Assembly: GCA_902796855.1 (NCBI GenBank)
Contig: CADBQN010000005.1
Span: forward strand, 1-64,000
Source of the DNA: an uncultured Bacillota bacterium
GTDB taxonomy: Bacteria; Bacillota; Dehalobacteriia; UBA7702
Direction: 5' to 3'
DNA: 64,000 nt
Below the pieces are notes generated by a model that was not told where the DNA came from, ran no database searches, and saw only the letters and a program-made list of their open reading frames with translations. This document shows, one piece after another, positions 54,112-63,534 of this stretch. A program made the position numbers and the translations under genes. Position 1 is the first letter of the stretch. Every line of letters starts with the position of its first letter.

Positions 54112-55443
54112 ATGGAATTACAAAGCTTCATGGAAGCCGTTAAAGCGAAGAACCCCAACGAACCCGAATTCTTCCAGGCCGTGGAAGAAGTCGCGATGAC
54201 ATTGATCCCCTACATCAATGAACATCCCGAATATGAGGAAGCCAAGATCCTCGAACGGATGGTTGAACCGGAACGCGTCATCATGTTCCGTGTTCCCTGG
54301 GTCGATGATAAAGGTGAAATCCAGATCAACCGCGGTTATCGCGTTCAGATGAACAGCGCCATTGGCCCCTATAAGGGCGGTCTTCGTCTTCATCCCTCCG
54401 TTAATCTCGGATTGTTGAAATTCCTTGCCTTTGAACAAGTTTTCAAAAACAGCTTGACGACCTTACCGATGGGCGGCGGCAAAGGCGGTTCTGATTTTAA
54501 TCCTCATGGCAAGAGCGATGCGGAAGTGATGCGTTTCTGCCAGGCCTTTATGAGTGAATTATATCGTCATATCGGCCCTGATACCGACGTTCCCGCCGGC
54601 GATATCGGCACCGGCGCCAGAGAAATCGGCTATATGTTTGGTCAGTATAAAAAGCTCACCAATGAATTTACCGGCATTCTCACTGGGAAGGGCATGTCCT
54701 TCGGCGGCAGCTTGATTCGTCCTGAAGCCACCGGTTACGGTCTGCTTTATTTCGTCAATGAAATGATGAAAACGAAAGGCGACACCCTTGCCGATAAAAC
54801 GGTTGTTATTTCCGGCGCGGGCAATGTTGCCCTTTATGCTACGGAAAAAGCTCAGGAATACGGTGCTAAGGTTGTTACCCTCTCGGATTCCAACGGCTAT
54901 ATTTATGACCCCAACGGGATTGATCTTGCTGTCGCGAAACAGATTAAAGAAGTCGAACGCGGAAGAATTAAGGAATACGCGGAACGTGTTCCCGGCAGTG
55001 TATACACGGAAGGTTGCCGTGGCATCTGGAGCGTAAAATGTGACGTTGCTCTGCCCTGCGCAACACAGAACGAACTGAATGGTGAAGAAGCGCAACAGCT
55101 GGTTGATAACGGTGTAAAATATGTGGCTGAAGGCGCCAATATGCCCTCTACTCCCGAAGCCATTGAAGTTTATTTCAAAAATAACATCTATTATGCTCCC
55201 GGTAAAGCCGCAAACGCCGGCGGTGTGGCCACCAGCGGTCTGGAAATGTGCCAGAACTCCATGCGTTATAATTGGACGAGAGAAGAAGTCGATGCCAAAC
55301 TTCATGGCATTATGACTGACATTTATGAAAACGCCTACAATGCCTCTATTCTCGCCGGAGAAGAAGGAAATCTGATGATTGGCGCCAACATTGCCGGTTT
55401 CAAGAAAGTCGCCGACGCCATGCTCGCTCAGGGTCTTGTCTGA
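54112..55443 (+). CDS. gdhA: Glutamate dehydrogenase, NADP-type
   Basis: Hexameric family enzyme interconverting glutamate and 2-oxoglutarate plus ammonia; 443 residues as usual. It shows YKGGLRLHPSVNLG, the catalytic-lysine segment PMGGGKGGSDFNP, PAGDIGTGAREIGYM and the Rossmann loop VISGAGNVALYA. The ATG 54112 is preferred over 54103 because of the AAGGAG spacing. From about base 54350 its codons end in A/T much more than those of its neighbours. An AT-rich 188-bp upstream region holds at least one TATAAT (54031 area). A strong terminator follows. Confidence 0.97.
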   Translation: MELQSFMEAVKAKNPNEPEFFQAVEEVAMTLIPYINEHPEYEEAKILERMVEPERVIMFRVPWVDDKGEIQINRGYRVQMNSAIGPYKGGLRLHPSVNLGLLKFLAFEQVFKNSLTTLPMGGGKGGSDFNPHGKSDAEVMRFCQAFMSELYRHIGPDTDVPAGDIGTGAREIGYMFGQYKKLTNEFTGILTGKGMSFGGSLIRPEATGYGLLYFVNEMMKTKGDTLADKTVVISGAGNVALYATEKAQEYGAKVVTLSDSNGYIYDPNGIDLAVAKQIKEVERGRIKEYAERVPGSVYTEGCRGIWSVKCDVALPCATQNELNGEEAQQLVDNGVKYVAEGANMPSTPEAIEVYFKNNIYYAPGKAANAGGVATSGLEMCQNSMRYNWTREEVDAKLHGIMTDIYENAYNASILAGEEGNLMIGANIAGFKKVADAMLAQGLV

Positions 55444-55471
55444 GCCTCTTAAAACCGCGTAAGCCAAAGAG

Positions 55472-55524
55472 AACGGCTTTCGGCGCGGACGGTAAAAACC
55501 CGTCCCGCGCCGAAAGCCGTTTTT
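55472..55524. terminator. Large bidirectional terminator between gdhA and the MerR gene
   Basis: AACGGCTTTCGGCGCGG pairs with CCGCGCCGAAAGCCGTT around a short A-rich loop, with T run at the right end and A residues at the left. Confidence 0.9.
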
Positions 55525-55526
55525 CA

Positions 55527-55970
55527 TTATGCTTTGCTGAGCCGCAGTTTGGCTTTGATTTTTTTAAACTCCGGCGGGATCTCTTTTTTCTTCACGGCGG
55601 CCTCGCTGCCGGCTTCTTTTGCCGTCTCGTAGTACCAGCATTTGAAACGGACCAGCTCCAGCATGTCGTTTAGATCCGCGAGCTGCCGTTCCAAAGCCTC
55701 TTTTCGCGCCAAAAAGAGCTCCAGCCGCTCCTCAATGGAATCGTCGCCCCGCTTCACCATGTCGATGAAAGCTTTGATCTCCCGAATGGAAAGCCCCGTT
55801 TTTTTTAAGCACTCAATGACTTTCAGCGTTTCGTAATCGGCGTCGCGGAAGACGCGCCGCCCGCCGTCGGAACGCTCCACAAAGGGGAGCAGTCCCTCGT
55901 TATCGTAATAACGGATGGTCGAGGCGGGAAGGTTCATCAGTTTTGCCATTTCTCCGACGGTATATACCAT
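55527..55970 (-). CDS. MerR-family transcriptional regulator
   Basis: A 147-residue regulator. The winged HTH opens with YTVGEMAKLMNLPASTIRYY (residues about 3-22), followed by DNEGLLPFVERSDGGRRVF. A coiled-coil dimer helix is near 75-115. There is one Cys (C114) but no clear metal-binding Cys pair, so it resembles the aldehyde or redox-type MerR proteins rather than CueR. It is divergent from copA, but the absence of a CueR-type Cys motif argues against copper sensing. Confidence 0.9.
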   Translation of the reverse strand: MVYTVGEMAKLMNLPASTIRYYDNEGLLPFVERSDGGRRVFRDADYETLKVIECLKKTGLSIREIKAFIDMVKRGDDSIEERLELFLARKEALERQLADLNDMLELVRFKCWYYETAKEAGSEAAVKKKEIPPEFKKIKAKLRLSKA

Positions 55971-55993
55971 GTTTTGTCCTCCTCCATGATTGA

Positions 55994-56004
55994 AACTTAA
56001 AGTT
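55994..56004. promoter_or_regulatory. MerR-type operator candidate
   Basis: AACTTAAAGTT is a perfect dyad (AACTT-A-AAGTT) about 24 bp before the MerR gene start, inside its promoter region. This resembles ACTTTAAGT half-sites of AdhR-like MerR regulators, suggesting autoregulation. Confidence 0.5.
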
Positions 56005-56226
56005 CACTTGAATGATCGCTTTTTATTGTAACGGAAGACCGCGGTTTTGTCAAAACAAAATATGACCATCATCCGGTTAAAAAATTGCAAAAGGGAAAAG
56101 CCGTCGGGCGGCGAAATAATAAAGATAGAGTAATCTAACTAACTTCAACGCGGCTTCCGGCTTTTTGGGGTCGGCGCGGAATCCGCCGCCTCGCCGTTGG
56201 TTCGGGAGGTACAGGGAGGTGTCTCC

Positions 56227-58785
56227 ATGAGACAATTTACCGTTACGGGCATGAGCTGCGCCGCCTGCAGCGCCAGGGTGGAAAAGGCCGTTGCCAAAGT
56301 GGCAGGGGTCGAATCCTGCTCCGTCAGCCTGCTCACCAACTCCATGGGTGTTGAGGGTACCGCCGCCGACGGCGATATCATCGCCGCCGTGGAAAACGCC
56401 GGCTACGGCGCGTCGCCCAAGGCCGCGTCCGCTGTTTCCGCCGCGCCGGCCGACGATGATGAATCGCCCCTGGCCGATAAGGAAACGCCCCGTTTGAAAA
56501 AGCGTCTCATCGCGTCCGTCTGCTTTTTGGCGGTGCTGATGTACGTTTCCATGGGGCACACGATGTGGGGCTGGCCCCTGCCGCCCTTTATGGCGGAAAA
56601 CCACGTGATGATGGGCATCGTGCAGCTGCTGCTGTCCACCGCCGTCATCGTCATCAACCAGCGCTTTTTCATCAGCGGTTTTCAGAGCCTGCTGCACCGC
56701 GCCCCCAACATGGATACCCTCGTGGCCCTCGGCTCCGCCGCTTCTTACGGCTACAGTCTCTGGGCGCTCCTCGCCATGACCGACGCCCAGATGAAGGGCG
56801 ACCTTGACGCCGTCGCCGGTTATATGCACGGTTTCTATTTTGAGACGGCGGCGATGATCCTGACGCTGATCACCGTCGGCAAGCTGCTGGAATCCCTCTC
56901 CAAGGGGCGCACCACCGACGCTCTGAAAGGGCTGATGAAGCTGGCGCCGAAGACGGCGGTCATCGTAGTCGGCGGCGAGGAACAGACCGTTCCCATCGAC
57001 CGCGTCAAAAAGGGCGATCTCTTTGTCGTGCGCCCCGGGGAGAACATCCCCGTGGACGGCGTCGTCGTGGAGGGAAACAGCGCCGTCAACGAGGCGGCGC
57101 TGACCGGGGAGAGCGTTCCCGTCGATAAGACCGTCGGCGACCTCGTTTCCGCGGCCACGGCCAACCAGTCGGGGTTCCTCTGCTGCGAGGCGACACGGGT
57201 CGGCGAGGATACGACGCTCTCTCAGATCATCCGCATGGTCAGCGACGCCGCGGCGACCAAAGCGCCCATCGCCAAAATCGCCGACCGCGTTTCCGGCGTC
57301 TTCGTCCCGGCGGTGATCTCCGTCGCCGCGCTCACCTTTATCGTCTGGATGCTGCTGGGCCGGCCCGTCGGCACGTCGCTGACGCGGGCCGTCGCCGTGC
57401 TCGTCATCAGCTGCCCCTGCGCTCTCGGCCTGGCCACGCCGGTGGCCATTATGGTCGGCAACGGCATGGGGGCGAAGAACGGGATTTTGTTCAAGACCGC
57501 CGTTTCCCTGGAGGAAGCCGGCAAAGTCGAAGTGATGGCCCTGGATAAAACGGGCACCATCACGGCGGGGGAACCGAAGGTCACCGACGTCCGCCCCGCC
57601 GCCGGCGTCAGCGAAACGGAACTGCTCACCGCCGCTTACGCTTTGGAACGGAAGAGCGAACATCCCCTCGCCAAAGCGATTCTGGCGAAAGGGGAGGCGG
57701 AGGGGATCTCCGCCGAGGACGTCAGCGATTTTAAGGCGCTGCCCGGCAACGGTCTCACCGCCCGCTGGCGGGGCCGCTCCCTGACCGGCGGCAGCTTTGC
57801 CTTCATCAGCGGCCGCTGTGACGTTCCCGGGCCGCTCCGCGACGATGCCGCCCGCTTTGGCGGGGAGGGCAAAACGCCGCTGCTCTTTGCCGAGGACGGC
57901 GAGGTCAAAGGCATCATCGCCGTGGCCGACGTCGTCAAGGAGGACAGCCCCGGCGCCATCGCCGAGCTGCGGAACATGGGCATCCGCGTCGTGATGCTCA
58001 CCGGCGACAACGAACGCACCGCCGCCGCCATCGGCAAAACCGCCGGTGTCGACGAGGTCATTGCCGGCGTTCTCCCCGACGGCAAGGAAAGCGTGATCCG
58101 CTCCTTAAAGGAACAGGGCAAAGTCGCCATGGTCGGCGACGGTATCAACGATGCTCCCGCCCTGACCCGGGCCGATATCGGCATCGCCATCGGCGCCGGC
58201 GCCGACGTGGCCGTGGACGCCGCCGATATCGTCCTGATGAAGAACCGTCTCAGCGACGTGCCGGCGGCGATCCGCCTGAGCCGCGCCACGCTGCGGAACA
58301 TTCATCAGAACCTCTTCTGGGCGTTCTTCTACAACGTCATCGGCATCCCCCTGGCCGCCGGGGTGTTCATCTCGGCGCTGGGCTGGCAGCTGAACCCGAT
58401 GTTCGGCGCCGCCGCGATGAGCCTCTCCAGCTTCTGCGTGGTCACCAACGCCCTGCGGCTGAACCTCTTTGATCTGCGGGACAGCCGCAGAGATAAAAAG
58501 AGGAACAAAAAACAGACAGCGTTTCCGCCGGAAACGGCGATCAATCAATCCGAAGAAACGGAGGAAAATAAAATGGCAGAAAAGACCATCATGATCGAAG
58601 GCATGGCCTGCGGCCACTGCTCCGCCAGAGTGAAGAGCGCACTGGAAGCTCTGGACGGCGTTGCCGCCGCCGATGTCAGCCACGAAACGAAAAAAGCCGT
58701 CGTCACCCTGGAAAAGGATGTGACCGACGACGCGCTGAAAAAAGCCGTGGAAGATCAGGATTATCAAGTCGTCTCGATTTCCTGA
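56227..58785 (+). CDS. copA: Copper-exporting P1B-ATPase fused in frame to a CopZ-like chaperone
   Basis: Pumps Cu(I) out of the cytoplasm. 852 residues. The N-terminal HMA domain has [11 protein letters not shown], the membrane metal site is CPC ([15 protein letters not shown]), the phosphorylated Asp is in DKTGTIT, and the ATP-hinge is [10 protein letters not shown] normal CopA would end near residue 760 ([14 protein letters not shown]). Here a short linker leads to a second, complete HMA domain ([19 protein letters not shown]). ATG 58573 starts that domain with ACGGAGG eight bases upstream, so free CopZ could also be made by internal initiation. Start ATG 56227 (GGGAGG upstream). Confidence 0.93.
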   Translation: MRQFTVTGMSCAACSARVEKAVAKVAGVESCSVSLLTNSMGVEGTAADGDIIAAVENAGYGASPKAASAVSAAPADDDESPLADKETPRLKKRLIASVCFLAVLMYVSMGHTMWGWPLPPFMAENHVMMGIVQLLLSTAVIVINQRFFISGFQSLLHRAPNMDTLVALGSAASYGYSLWALLAMTDAQMKGDLDAVAGYMHGFYFETAAMILTLITVGKLLESLSKGRTTDALKGLMKLAPKTAVIVVGGEEQTVPIDRVKKGDLFVVRPGENIPVDGVVVEGNSAVNEAALTGESVPVDKTVGDLVSAATANQSGFLCCEATRVGEDTTLSQIIRMVSDAAATKAPIAKIADRVSGVFVPAVISVAALTFIVWMLLGRPVGTSLTRAVAVLVISCPCALGLATPVAIMVGNGMGAKNGILFKTAVSLEEAGKVEVMALDKTGTITAGEPKVTDVRPAAGVSETELLTAAYALERKSEHPLAKAILAKGEAEGISAEDVSDFKALPGNGLTARWRGRSLTGGSFAFISGRCDVPGPLRDDAARFGGEGKTPLLFAEDGEVKGIIAVADVVKEDSPGAIAELRNMGIRVVMLTGDNERTAAAIGKTAGVDEVIAGVLPDGKESVIRSLKEQGKVAMVGDGINDAPALTRADIGIAIGAGADVAVDAADIVLMKNRLSDVPAAIRLSRATLRNIHQNLFWAFFYNVIGIPLAAGVFISALGWQLNPMFGAAAMSLSSFCVVTNALRLNLFDLRDSRRDKKRNKKQTAFPPETAINQSEETEENKMAEKTIMIEGMACGHCSARVKSALEALDGVAAADVSHETKKAVVTLEKDVTDDALKKAVEDQDYQVVSIS
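58560..58575 (+). promoter_or_regulatory. Internal ribosome-binding site and start for CopZ within copA
   Basis: GGAGG (58560-58564), 8-base spacer, ATG (58573-58575), in frame with copA. The product would be a 70-residue HMA chaperone with CGHC, the size of a free-standing CopZ. Confidence 0.65.
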
Positions 58786-58809
58786 AAATCCGCCCGTCAA
58801 AAAAAGTTC

Positions 58810-58842
58810 GCGCCGCTCAAAAGGAGCGGCGCGGCTTTTTTA
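58810..58842. terminator. Terminator between copA and the lipid-kinase gene
   Basis: GCGCCGCTC (58810-58818) pairs with GAGCGGCGC (58824-58832), followed by CTTTTTT. The convergent kinase gene ends at its edge. Confidence 0.85.
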
Positions 58843-59757
58843 TGGAATTACGAAACGGAGGCGGTGGGGGAGGATCTCCGCCGTTACCCGGTCGGTGGTG
58901 ATGATCTCGCCGTCGATACAGACTTGGGTCGGCGTTTCCGTCCGGACGGAGACTTTGCGGCCCCGCCGGTAAGTGATGTATTTTTGATAACGGGGGTCGT
59001 CCAGATGGGTGCCGGCTTTGTAGCCGCCGACCATCTTGGCGAACTGTACTTTTGAAAGAGGGCGGACGGCGCAGATTTCCAGGAGGCCGTCGTCGATTCT
59101 CGCTTTCGGCGCGGCGCGGAAGCCGCCGCCGCAGCAGCTGCCGTTGGCGAAGGAGACGAGGAGAAAATCACCGGTCAGCGGCGGTTCGTCGTCGATGCTG
59201 ATTTCCATGGCGATGCCGAGGCGGTGGAGCAGGACGCGGTTTAGGAGGGAAAGGACGTAGGCGGCGGTGCCGGGGACATACTCGCTGAAACGGTGGACGT
59301 CGGCGGCGGTCTGGGCGTCGACGCCGATGTTGACCATGTTGACGCCGCAGAGGCCGAGGTCGGTGGCGATGGCGTCGATGGGTACGGCTTTCGCCGCGGC
59401 GGTCTTGGCGATGTCGCGGAAGTCCGCCCGATTCGGGAAAAAGCGGGCAAAGTCGTCGCCGGTGCCGCAGGGGATCAGCGCCAGCTCGCTTACGCCGGGG
59501 CGCTCCAAAATGCCGTTGACGGTTTCGTTCAGGGTGCCGTCGCCGCCGATGGCGTAAAACCGGGCGGCGGTGTCCTTATCGTAGGCGGCGGCGAAGCGCT
59601 TCGCGTCGCCGACGGAGGTCGTGACGCGGAGCTCGTAATCGAAACCGAGTTCCGCCGCGGCGGCGGCGATTTGGTCCGGCAGGTCCCGCTGGAATTTTTT
59701 CGTGCCGGCAACAGGGTTCAGCAAAAAGACGTGTTTCAGGGCAGCTGTTTCACTCAT
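58840..59757 (-). CDS. DagK/YegS-type lipid kinase
   Basis: Diacylglycerol-kinase catalytic-domain protein, 305 residues. The nucleotide-binding motifs are HVFLLNPVAGTKKFQRD at the start, FYAIGGDGTLNETVNGI, and IPCGTGDDFARFF. Likely phosphorylates diacylglycerol or a related lipid at the membrane. Third gene of a minus-strand operon behind two chrA genes, 9 bp after the second. No functional link to chromate transport is known. Confidence 0.88.
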   Translation of the reverse strand: MSETAALKHVFLLNPVAGTKKFQRDLPDQIAAAAAELGFDYELRVTTSVGDAKRFAAAYDKDTAARFYAIGGDGTLNETVNGILERPGVSELALIPCGTGDDFARFFPNRADFRDIAKTAAAKAVPIDAIATDLGLCGVNMVNIGVDAQTAADVHRFSEYVPGTAAYVLSLLNRVLLHRLGIAMEISIDDEPPLTGDFLLVSFANGSCCGGGFRAAPKARIDDGLLEICAVRPLSKVQFAKMVGGYKAGTHLDDPRYQKYITYRRGRKVSVRTETPTQVCIDGEIITTDRVTAEILPHRLRFVIP

Positions 59758-59766
59758 GGGTACTCC

Positions 59767-60306
59767 TTACAGCAGTAATAATCCGCAAACCCCGCCGATC
59801 AGCAGCAGCAGGAGCGGGGAGAGTTTAAAACGGAAGGCCAAAAAGACGAGGAGGGCGAAGAGCGCCCAGCCACAGGCGGCGGTCACCGCGTCGCCAAAGT
59901 TGAAGAGGGCGTTTTTCAGCAGGCTCACCGTGGCCGCCAGAATCAGGCCGCAGGCGCAGGGGATGAGGCCGTAAAAGACCTGTTTCATCCGGGGATGATG
60001 GGTGATATCGGGGATGAAGTGATTTAAAAGCAGGATCAGCGCGGTGGGCAGCGTCACCAGCGCCAGCGAGGCGGCGACGCCGCCGCAGACGCCGCCGGTG
60101 AGGTAACCGGCAAAGGTGGCCATGTTGATGCCGACGGGTCCCGGCGTCACTTCGGAAATGGCGATGAAATTGCTGAGGTCGTTCAGGGTGAACCAGTCGT
60201 AGCGCACCGCCATGTCGTGGAGATAGGGCAGCGTGGCGTAGCCGCCGCCGACGGCGAAGATGCCGGTTTTTAAGAACTCGAGGACGAGCAGAAGGAAATC
60301 AGGCAT
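59767..60306 (-). CDS. chrA: Chromate transporter family half-protein ChrA (second)
   Basis: A 179-residue single-domain ChrA/CHR protein with about five to six helices. The CHR motif region is FAVGGGYATLPYLHD, with NFIAISEVTPGPVGINMATFAGY. Short CHR proteins work in pairs, one inserted in each orientation, in place of the two-domain ChrA. The start overlaps the stop of the first copy by eight bases. Substrate is chromate in the family name; sulfate or another oxyanion is possible. Confidence 0.9.
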   Translation of the reverse strand: MPDFLLLVLEFLKTGIFAVGGGYATLPYLHDMAVRYDWFTLNDLSNFIAISEVTPGPVGINMATFAGYLTGGVCGGVAASLALVTLPTALILLLNHFIPDITHHPRMKQVFYGLIPCACGLILAATVSLLKNALFNFGDAVTAACGWALFALLVFLAFRFKLSPLLLLLIGGVCGLLLL

Positions 60307-60841
60307 GATCCGCTTTCCCCCTTCCCGCTAAAATCAGCCCGGCCAGGGTGCCGCCGATGGCGAAAAAGACCGGGTTAAAGCCGGTGAGCAGCGAGCCGGC
60401 GGCGACGATGACGAAGATCGCCGCCGTGAAAACGTCTTTGACGCCGCTCTTCGCCATTTTCCAGAGGGCCTGGGCGATGATGGCCAGAACGGCGATGTTC
60501 AGCCCGTTAAAAACGCTCTGTACCGCCGGGATCTCGGCGAAGCGGCGGAAGAACGCGGCGATGACGGTGATGATGACAATGGCCGGGATCATCACGCCGC
60601 AGGCGGCGGCGACGGCGCCTTTGAAGCCGCCGAGACGGTGGCCGAGGAATACCGCCATGTTGACGGCGATGACCCCGGGCAGCGACTGGGCCAGGGCAAA
60701 AAGCTCGTAGACTTCTTCCGCTTCGATGATTTCCAGCCGTTTGACGAATTCGCTCTCGATCAGCGGCAGCATCACATAACCGCCGCCAAAGGCCATGCAG
60801 CCGATTTTCAGATAGGTGAGAAAGATGGCAAAAACGGACAT
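60299..60841 (-). CDS. chrA: Chromate transporter family half-protein ChrA (first)
   Basis: A 180-residue partner of the next gene with the same fold: FGGGYVMLPLIESEF and FALAQSLPGVIAVNMAVFLGH. First gene of the operon, with an AAGGAGG ribosome site on the minus strand. Paired short CHR genes are typical of Bacillota. Confidence 0.9.
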   Translation of the reverse strand: MSVFAIFLTYLKIGCMAFGGGYVMLPLIESEFVKRLEIIEAEEVYELFALAQSLPGVIAVNMAVFLGHRLGGFKGAVAAACGVMIPAIVIITVIAAFFRRFAEIPAVQSVFNGLNIAVLAIIAQALWKMAKSGVKDVFTAAIFVIVAAGSLLTGFNPVFFAIGGTLAGLILAGRGKADHA

Positions 60842-60979
60842 GTCCGCGGGAAGTCCTCCTTTCCGCCGCGGCGGGCGCGGTTTTGTCTTTTTATATTATA
60901 GACGAAACGGCGGCGGGATTCAATAGAACCGCCGCCGGATTTTTCCCGCCGAGAACACAGTTTGTTCACAATGATATCG

Positions 60980-61007
60980 TTGCTTTATCAAAAAAACGGT
61001 CTATACT
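60980..61007 (+). promoter_or_regulatory. Promoter of the htrA-like gene
   Basis: TTGCTT (60980-60985), 16-bp spacer, TATACT (61002-61007). Confidence 0.6.
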
Positions 61008-61043
61008 TTGATGTAAGTTCAAAAACAAAGGAAGTGTTGCTTT

Positions 61044-62360
61044 GTGAGTGATGCGTTTAACCGGGAAGACCAAGGGAATCAGGGCGGTTTTCCTTCTGCC
61101 GATACACCGGAACCAAATGCCCATATCTGGCATGATGATGAGGCGACGATGTTTCAAAAAGTATCGCCGCCGGAACCGCCGCTTTACGCCGAAAAAGACG
61201 CGGCCGCGCCGACCGAGGAACCGCGGTACGAAGCGCCGCCGAAAAAGCGCTCCGGGTTCCGTTCCTTTTTAAAGGGATGTCTCGTGACGGTGATGGCTGC
61301 GATGATGATCTTTTCGACGGCGACCAGCGCTTTTCTGCTGAAAGAGCGTCTTGACGAAAAGGCGCATATTTCCGCCGCGCCGACGGTGACTCAGAACGCC
61401 GACGGCGACGAGGTGACGGCGACGAAGACGAGCAGCGGCAGCCTCAGCGTTTCCGAAATCAACACCAAGGTATCCCCCTCGGTGGTGCTGATCACCGGCA
61501 CCGGCTTTACCGGCGGCGGTCAGGGCAGCGGCGTCATCATCAGCGATAACGGCTATATCGTCACCAACGCCCACGTCGTTTCCGGGTTCAGCGACCTGAC
61601 GGTGACACTGAACGACGCTGACAAAACGGAATATCCCGCTTCCGTCGTCGGTTCCGACGCCCTGACGGATCTGGCGGTCATCAAGATCGACGCGAAGGGA
61701 CTTCCCGCCGCGGAACTGGGAACTTCTTCCACCCTCCAGGTGGGGCAGGACGTCGTCGTCATCGGCAACCCCCTCGGCTCCGAGTTTACCGGCTCGGTAA
61801 CGACGGGCATCATCTCCGCTCTCGACCGTCAGGTGCAGATGTCGCAGGATGAGGTCTATACCTACATCCAGACCGACGCCGCCATCAACGCCGGGAATTC
61901 CGGCGGCCCCTTAGTGAATATGGAAGGCCAGGTCATCGGCATCAACGCGGCGAAGATCGACACCTCCGTCGCCGAAGGAATGGGCTTTGCCATCCCCGTT
62001 GATGACGTGGTCCCCATCGTCAACGACCTCATCGACTACGGCTACGTCAAGAGCCGTCCCTATATCGGCATCAGCGGCGAAAGCCTCAGCGAGCAATTCA
62101 CGGAACGGTATGATCTTCCCCAGGGCGTCCACGTGACCTCTGTTTCCGCCAACAGTCCCGCGGCCGATGCCGATCTCCGCGTGGACGATATCATCACCGC
62201 CATCAACGGCACGGCGGTGACTTCCATCGGTCAGCTGAACCTCGTTAAGAACAAGCTCTCCGTCGGCGATACCGTGGAGCTGACGGTCTACCGCTATTCT
62301 GATAAGGAGACCATCACCGTAACGCTGGAATTGGCAGAAATGCCCCAGAACCTTCAATAA
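61044..62360 (+). CDS. Membrane-anchored HtrA/DegP-type serine protease with PDZ domain
   Basis: Envelope quality-control protease, 438 residues, start GTG 61044 after AAGGAAG. An acidic, Pro-rich cytoplasmic N-terminus (1-75) precedes one membrane helix (about 79-100). The trypsin-like domain has H177 (TNAHVV), D209 (TDLAVIKID) and S286 (GNSGGP). One PDZ domain covers about 335-430 (SPAADADLRVDDIITAING). The layout equals HtrA/YkdA/YvtA of Bacillus. Terminator follows. Confidence 0.95.
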   Translation: MSDAFNREDQGNQGGFPSADTPEPNAHIWHDDEATMFQKVSPPEPPLYAEKDAAAPTEEPRYEAPPKKRSGFRSFLKGCLVTVMAAMMIFSTATSAFLLKERLDEKAHISAAPTVTQNADGDEVTATKTSSGSLSVSEINTKVSPSVVLITGTGFTGGGQGSGVIISDNGYIVTNAHVVSGFSDLTVTLNDADKTEYPASVVGSDALTDLAVIKIDAKGLPAAELGTSSTLQVGQDVVVIGNPLGSEFTGSVTTGIISALDRQVQMSQDEVYTYIQTDAAINAGNSGGPLVNMEGQVIGINAAKIDTSVAEGMGFAIPVDDVVPIVNDLIDYGYVKSRPYIGISGESLSEQFTERYDLPQGVHVTSVSANSPAADADLRVDDIITAINGTAVTSIGQLNLVKNKLSVGDTVELTVYRYSDKETITVTLELAEMPQNLQ

Positions 62361-62367
62361 ACAGCGG

Positions 62368-62400
62368 GGCCCCGACGTTTTGTCACGCCGGGGCCTTTTT
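62368..62400 (+). terminator. Intrinsic terminator after the htrA-like gene
   Basis: GGCCCCG (62368-62374) pairs with CGGGGCC (62389-62395), followed by five T. Confidence 0.85.
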
Positions 62401-62440
62401 GATGGGCAGGGCATGATGTTCCCGCCGTCAGAAGCGTTTT

Positions 62441-62770
62441 TCAGCGATGTCCTTCCTGTTCCCAGCGAACAAGGTCGAGGAGGATCGGTTTCAGGGCGAG
62501 GGCCCGTTCGGTGAGCTCATATTCGACGCGGACGGGGATTTCCATGTATTCCCGCCGCAGGACCAGCTCATCCTTTTCCATTTCCTTCAGCGTTTTGGAG
62601 AGCATCGTGTTGGAAATGCCCTGTACGTTCCGGAGCAGATCGTTATAGCGGCTTTTGCCGTTGACGGCCAGGGAACATAAAACGGGCAGTTTCCATTTGC
62701 CGCCGATGGCGTTCATCGCTTTTTGGATGAAACACTGTTCGGAACAGGGGCAGGGTTTTGTTTCGGACAT
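62441..62770 (-). CDS. HxlR-family transcriptional regulator
   Basis: A 109-residue winged-helix regulator. The family pattern is CPCSEQCFIQKAMNAIGGKW at the start (several Cys that may sense redox or electrophiles), with GISNTMLSKTLKEMEKDELV and VEYELTER following. It is divergent from the flavin-type gene at 62958 and likely controls it and itself. The 187-bp gap holds a consensus promoter for the other gene. Confidence 0.92.
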   Translation of the reverse strand: MSETKPCPCSEQCFIQKAMNAIGGKWKLPVLCSLAVNGKSRYNDLLRNVQGISNTMLSKTLKEMEKDELVLRREYMEIPVRVEYELTERALALKPILLDLVRWEQEGHR

Positions 62771-62825
62771 GACGCTCCTCCTTTTAGCTCAGCTTTTTCT
62801 TATCAGCACAGTTTTTTTTGCGTTA

Positions 62826-62854
62826 TTGACGGGGATTTCGTTTCACGTTATAAT
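62826..62854 (+). promoter_or_regulatory. Sigma-A promoter of the flavin-binding-protein gene
   Basis: TTGACG (62826-62831), 17-bp spacer, TATAAT (62849-62854), in the divergent region with the HxlR gene. Confidence 0.8.
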
Positions 62855-62957
62855 CATATCAGATAAGAATTCCGTTGTAAAGAAGAAAAGTTTAGCGGGT
62901 AAAGCCGCCGCCGCGGAGTATTCTTTGCGCAACACAGACAGATTAGGAGGAAACAAA

Positions 62958-63353
62958 ATGATTGCCGAAAACGTAAAAAAAGTATTTGATGAAAACCTCT
63001 GGTTCCTTTCCACCTGCGGTGAGGAACCCAACGTCGTGCCCGTCGGTTTCAAACGCGTGACTGACGACGGCAAATTCACCATCGGCGCGGTGCTGCTCGA
63101 GGCGACGCTGGAAAACATCAAAGCCAACGGCAAAATCGCCATCGCCGCCTGCGACCCCGCTTCCGCCGAAGCCTATCAGGTCAAGGGCACCGCGGAACTC
63201 GTCAGCGCAGGGCCGGACTTCGATTTCTTCGCCGACCTGGCCAAGGAAACGTTCAAAGGGGCCATCCCCGCCAAATGCGCCGTGGTGGTGACGCCGGAAA
63301 AACTGATCGTAGCCAGCCCGAACAGCCAGAACAAAGAGGAACTGCCGCTCTGA
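62958..63353 (+). CDS. Pyridoxamine 5'-phosphate oxidase-like flavin-binding protein
   Basis: A 131-residue split-barrel protein. The fold marks are WFLSTCGEEPNVVPVGFKRV and the later AEAYQVKGTAELV strand region. Such small proteins bind FMN or F420-type cofactors and often reduce unknown substrates. ATG 62958 with AGGAGG eight bases upstream excludes longer in-frame starts. Its divergent HxlR neighbour suggests inducible expression in redox or electrophile stress. Confidence 0.85.
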   Translation: MIAENVKKVFDENLWFLSTCGEEPNVVPVGFKRVTDDGKFTIGAVLLEATLENIKANGKIAIAACDPASAEAYQVKGTAELVSAGPDFDFFADLAKETFKGAIPAKCAVVVTPEKLIVASPNSQNKEELPL

Positions 63354-63443
63354 GGCAAAAAACCGGCCGCGGAACCGCCCGCTGAAAAAGGGATGACGTC
63401 TTTCGCCCGCCGCCGCGGCCGGCTTTCCGCGGGCGAGGAGGGG

Positions 63444-63471
63444 AATCACCGGCCTGACCGGTGATTTTTTT
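63444..63471 (+). terminator. Intrinsic terminator
   Basis: AATCACCGG (63444-63452) pairs with CCGGTGATT (63458-63466), followed by a T run. Confidence 0.85.
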
Positions 63472-63534
63472 CTTGCCTTTTGCGGCGGAATCATGTAGTA
63501 TGATAGCATATACAAAAAGAGAAGGGGAATTTCA

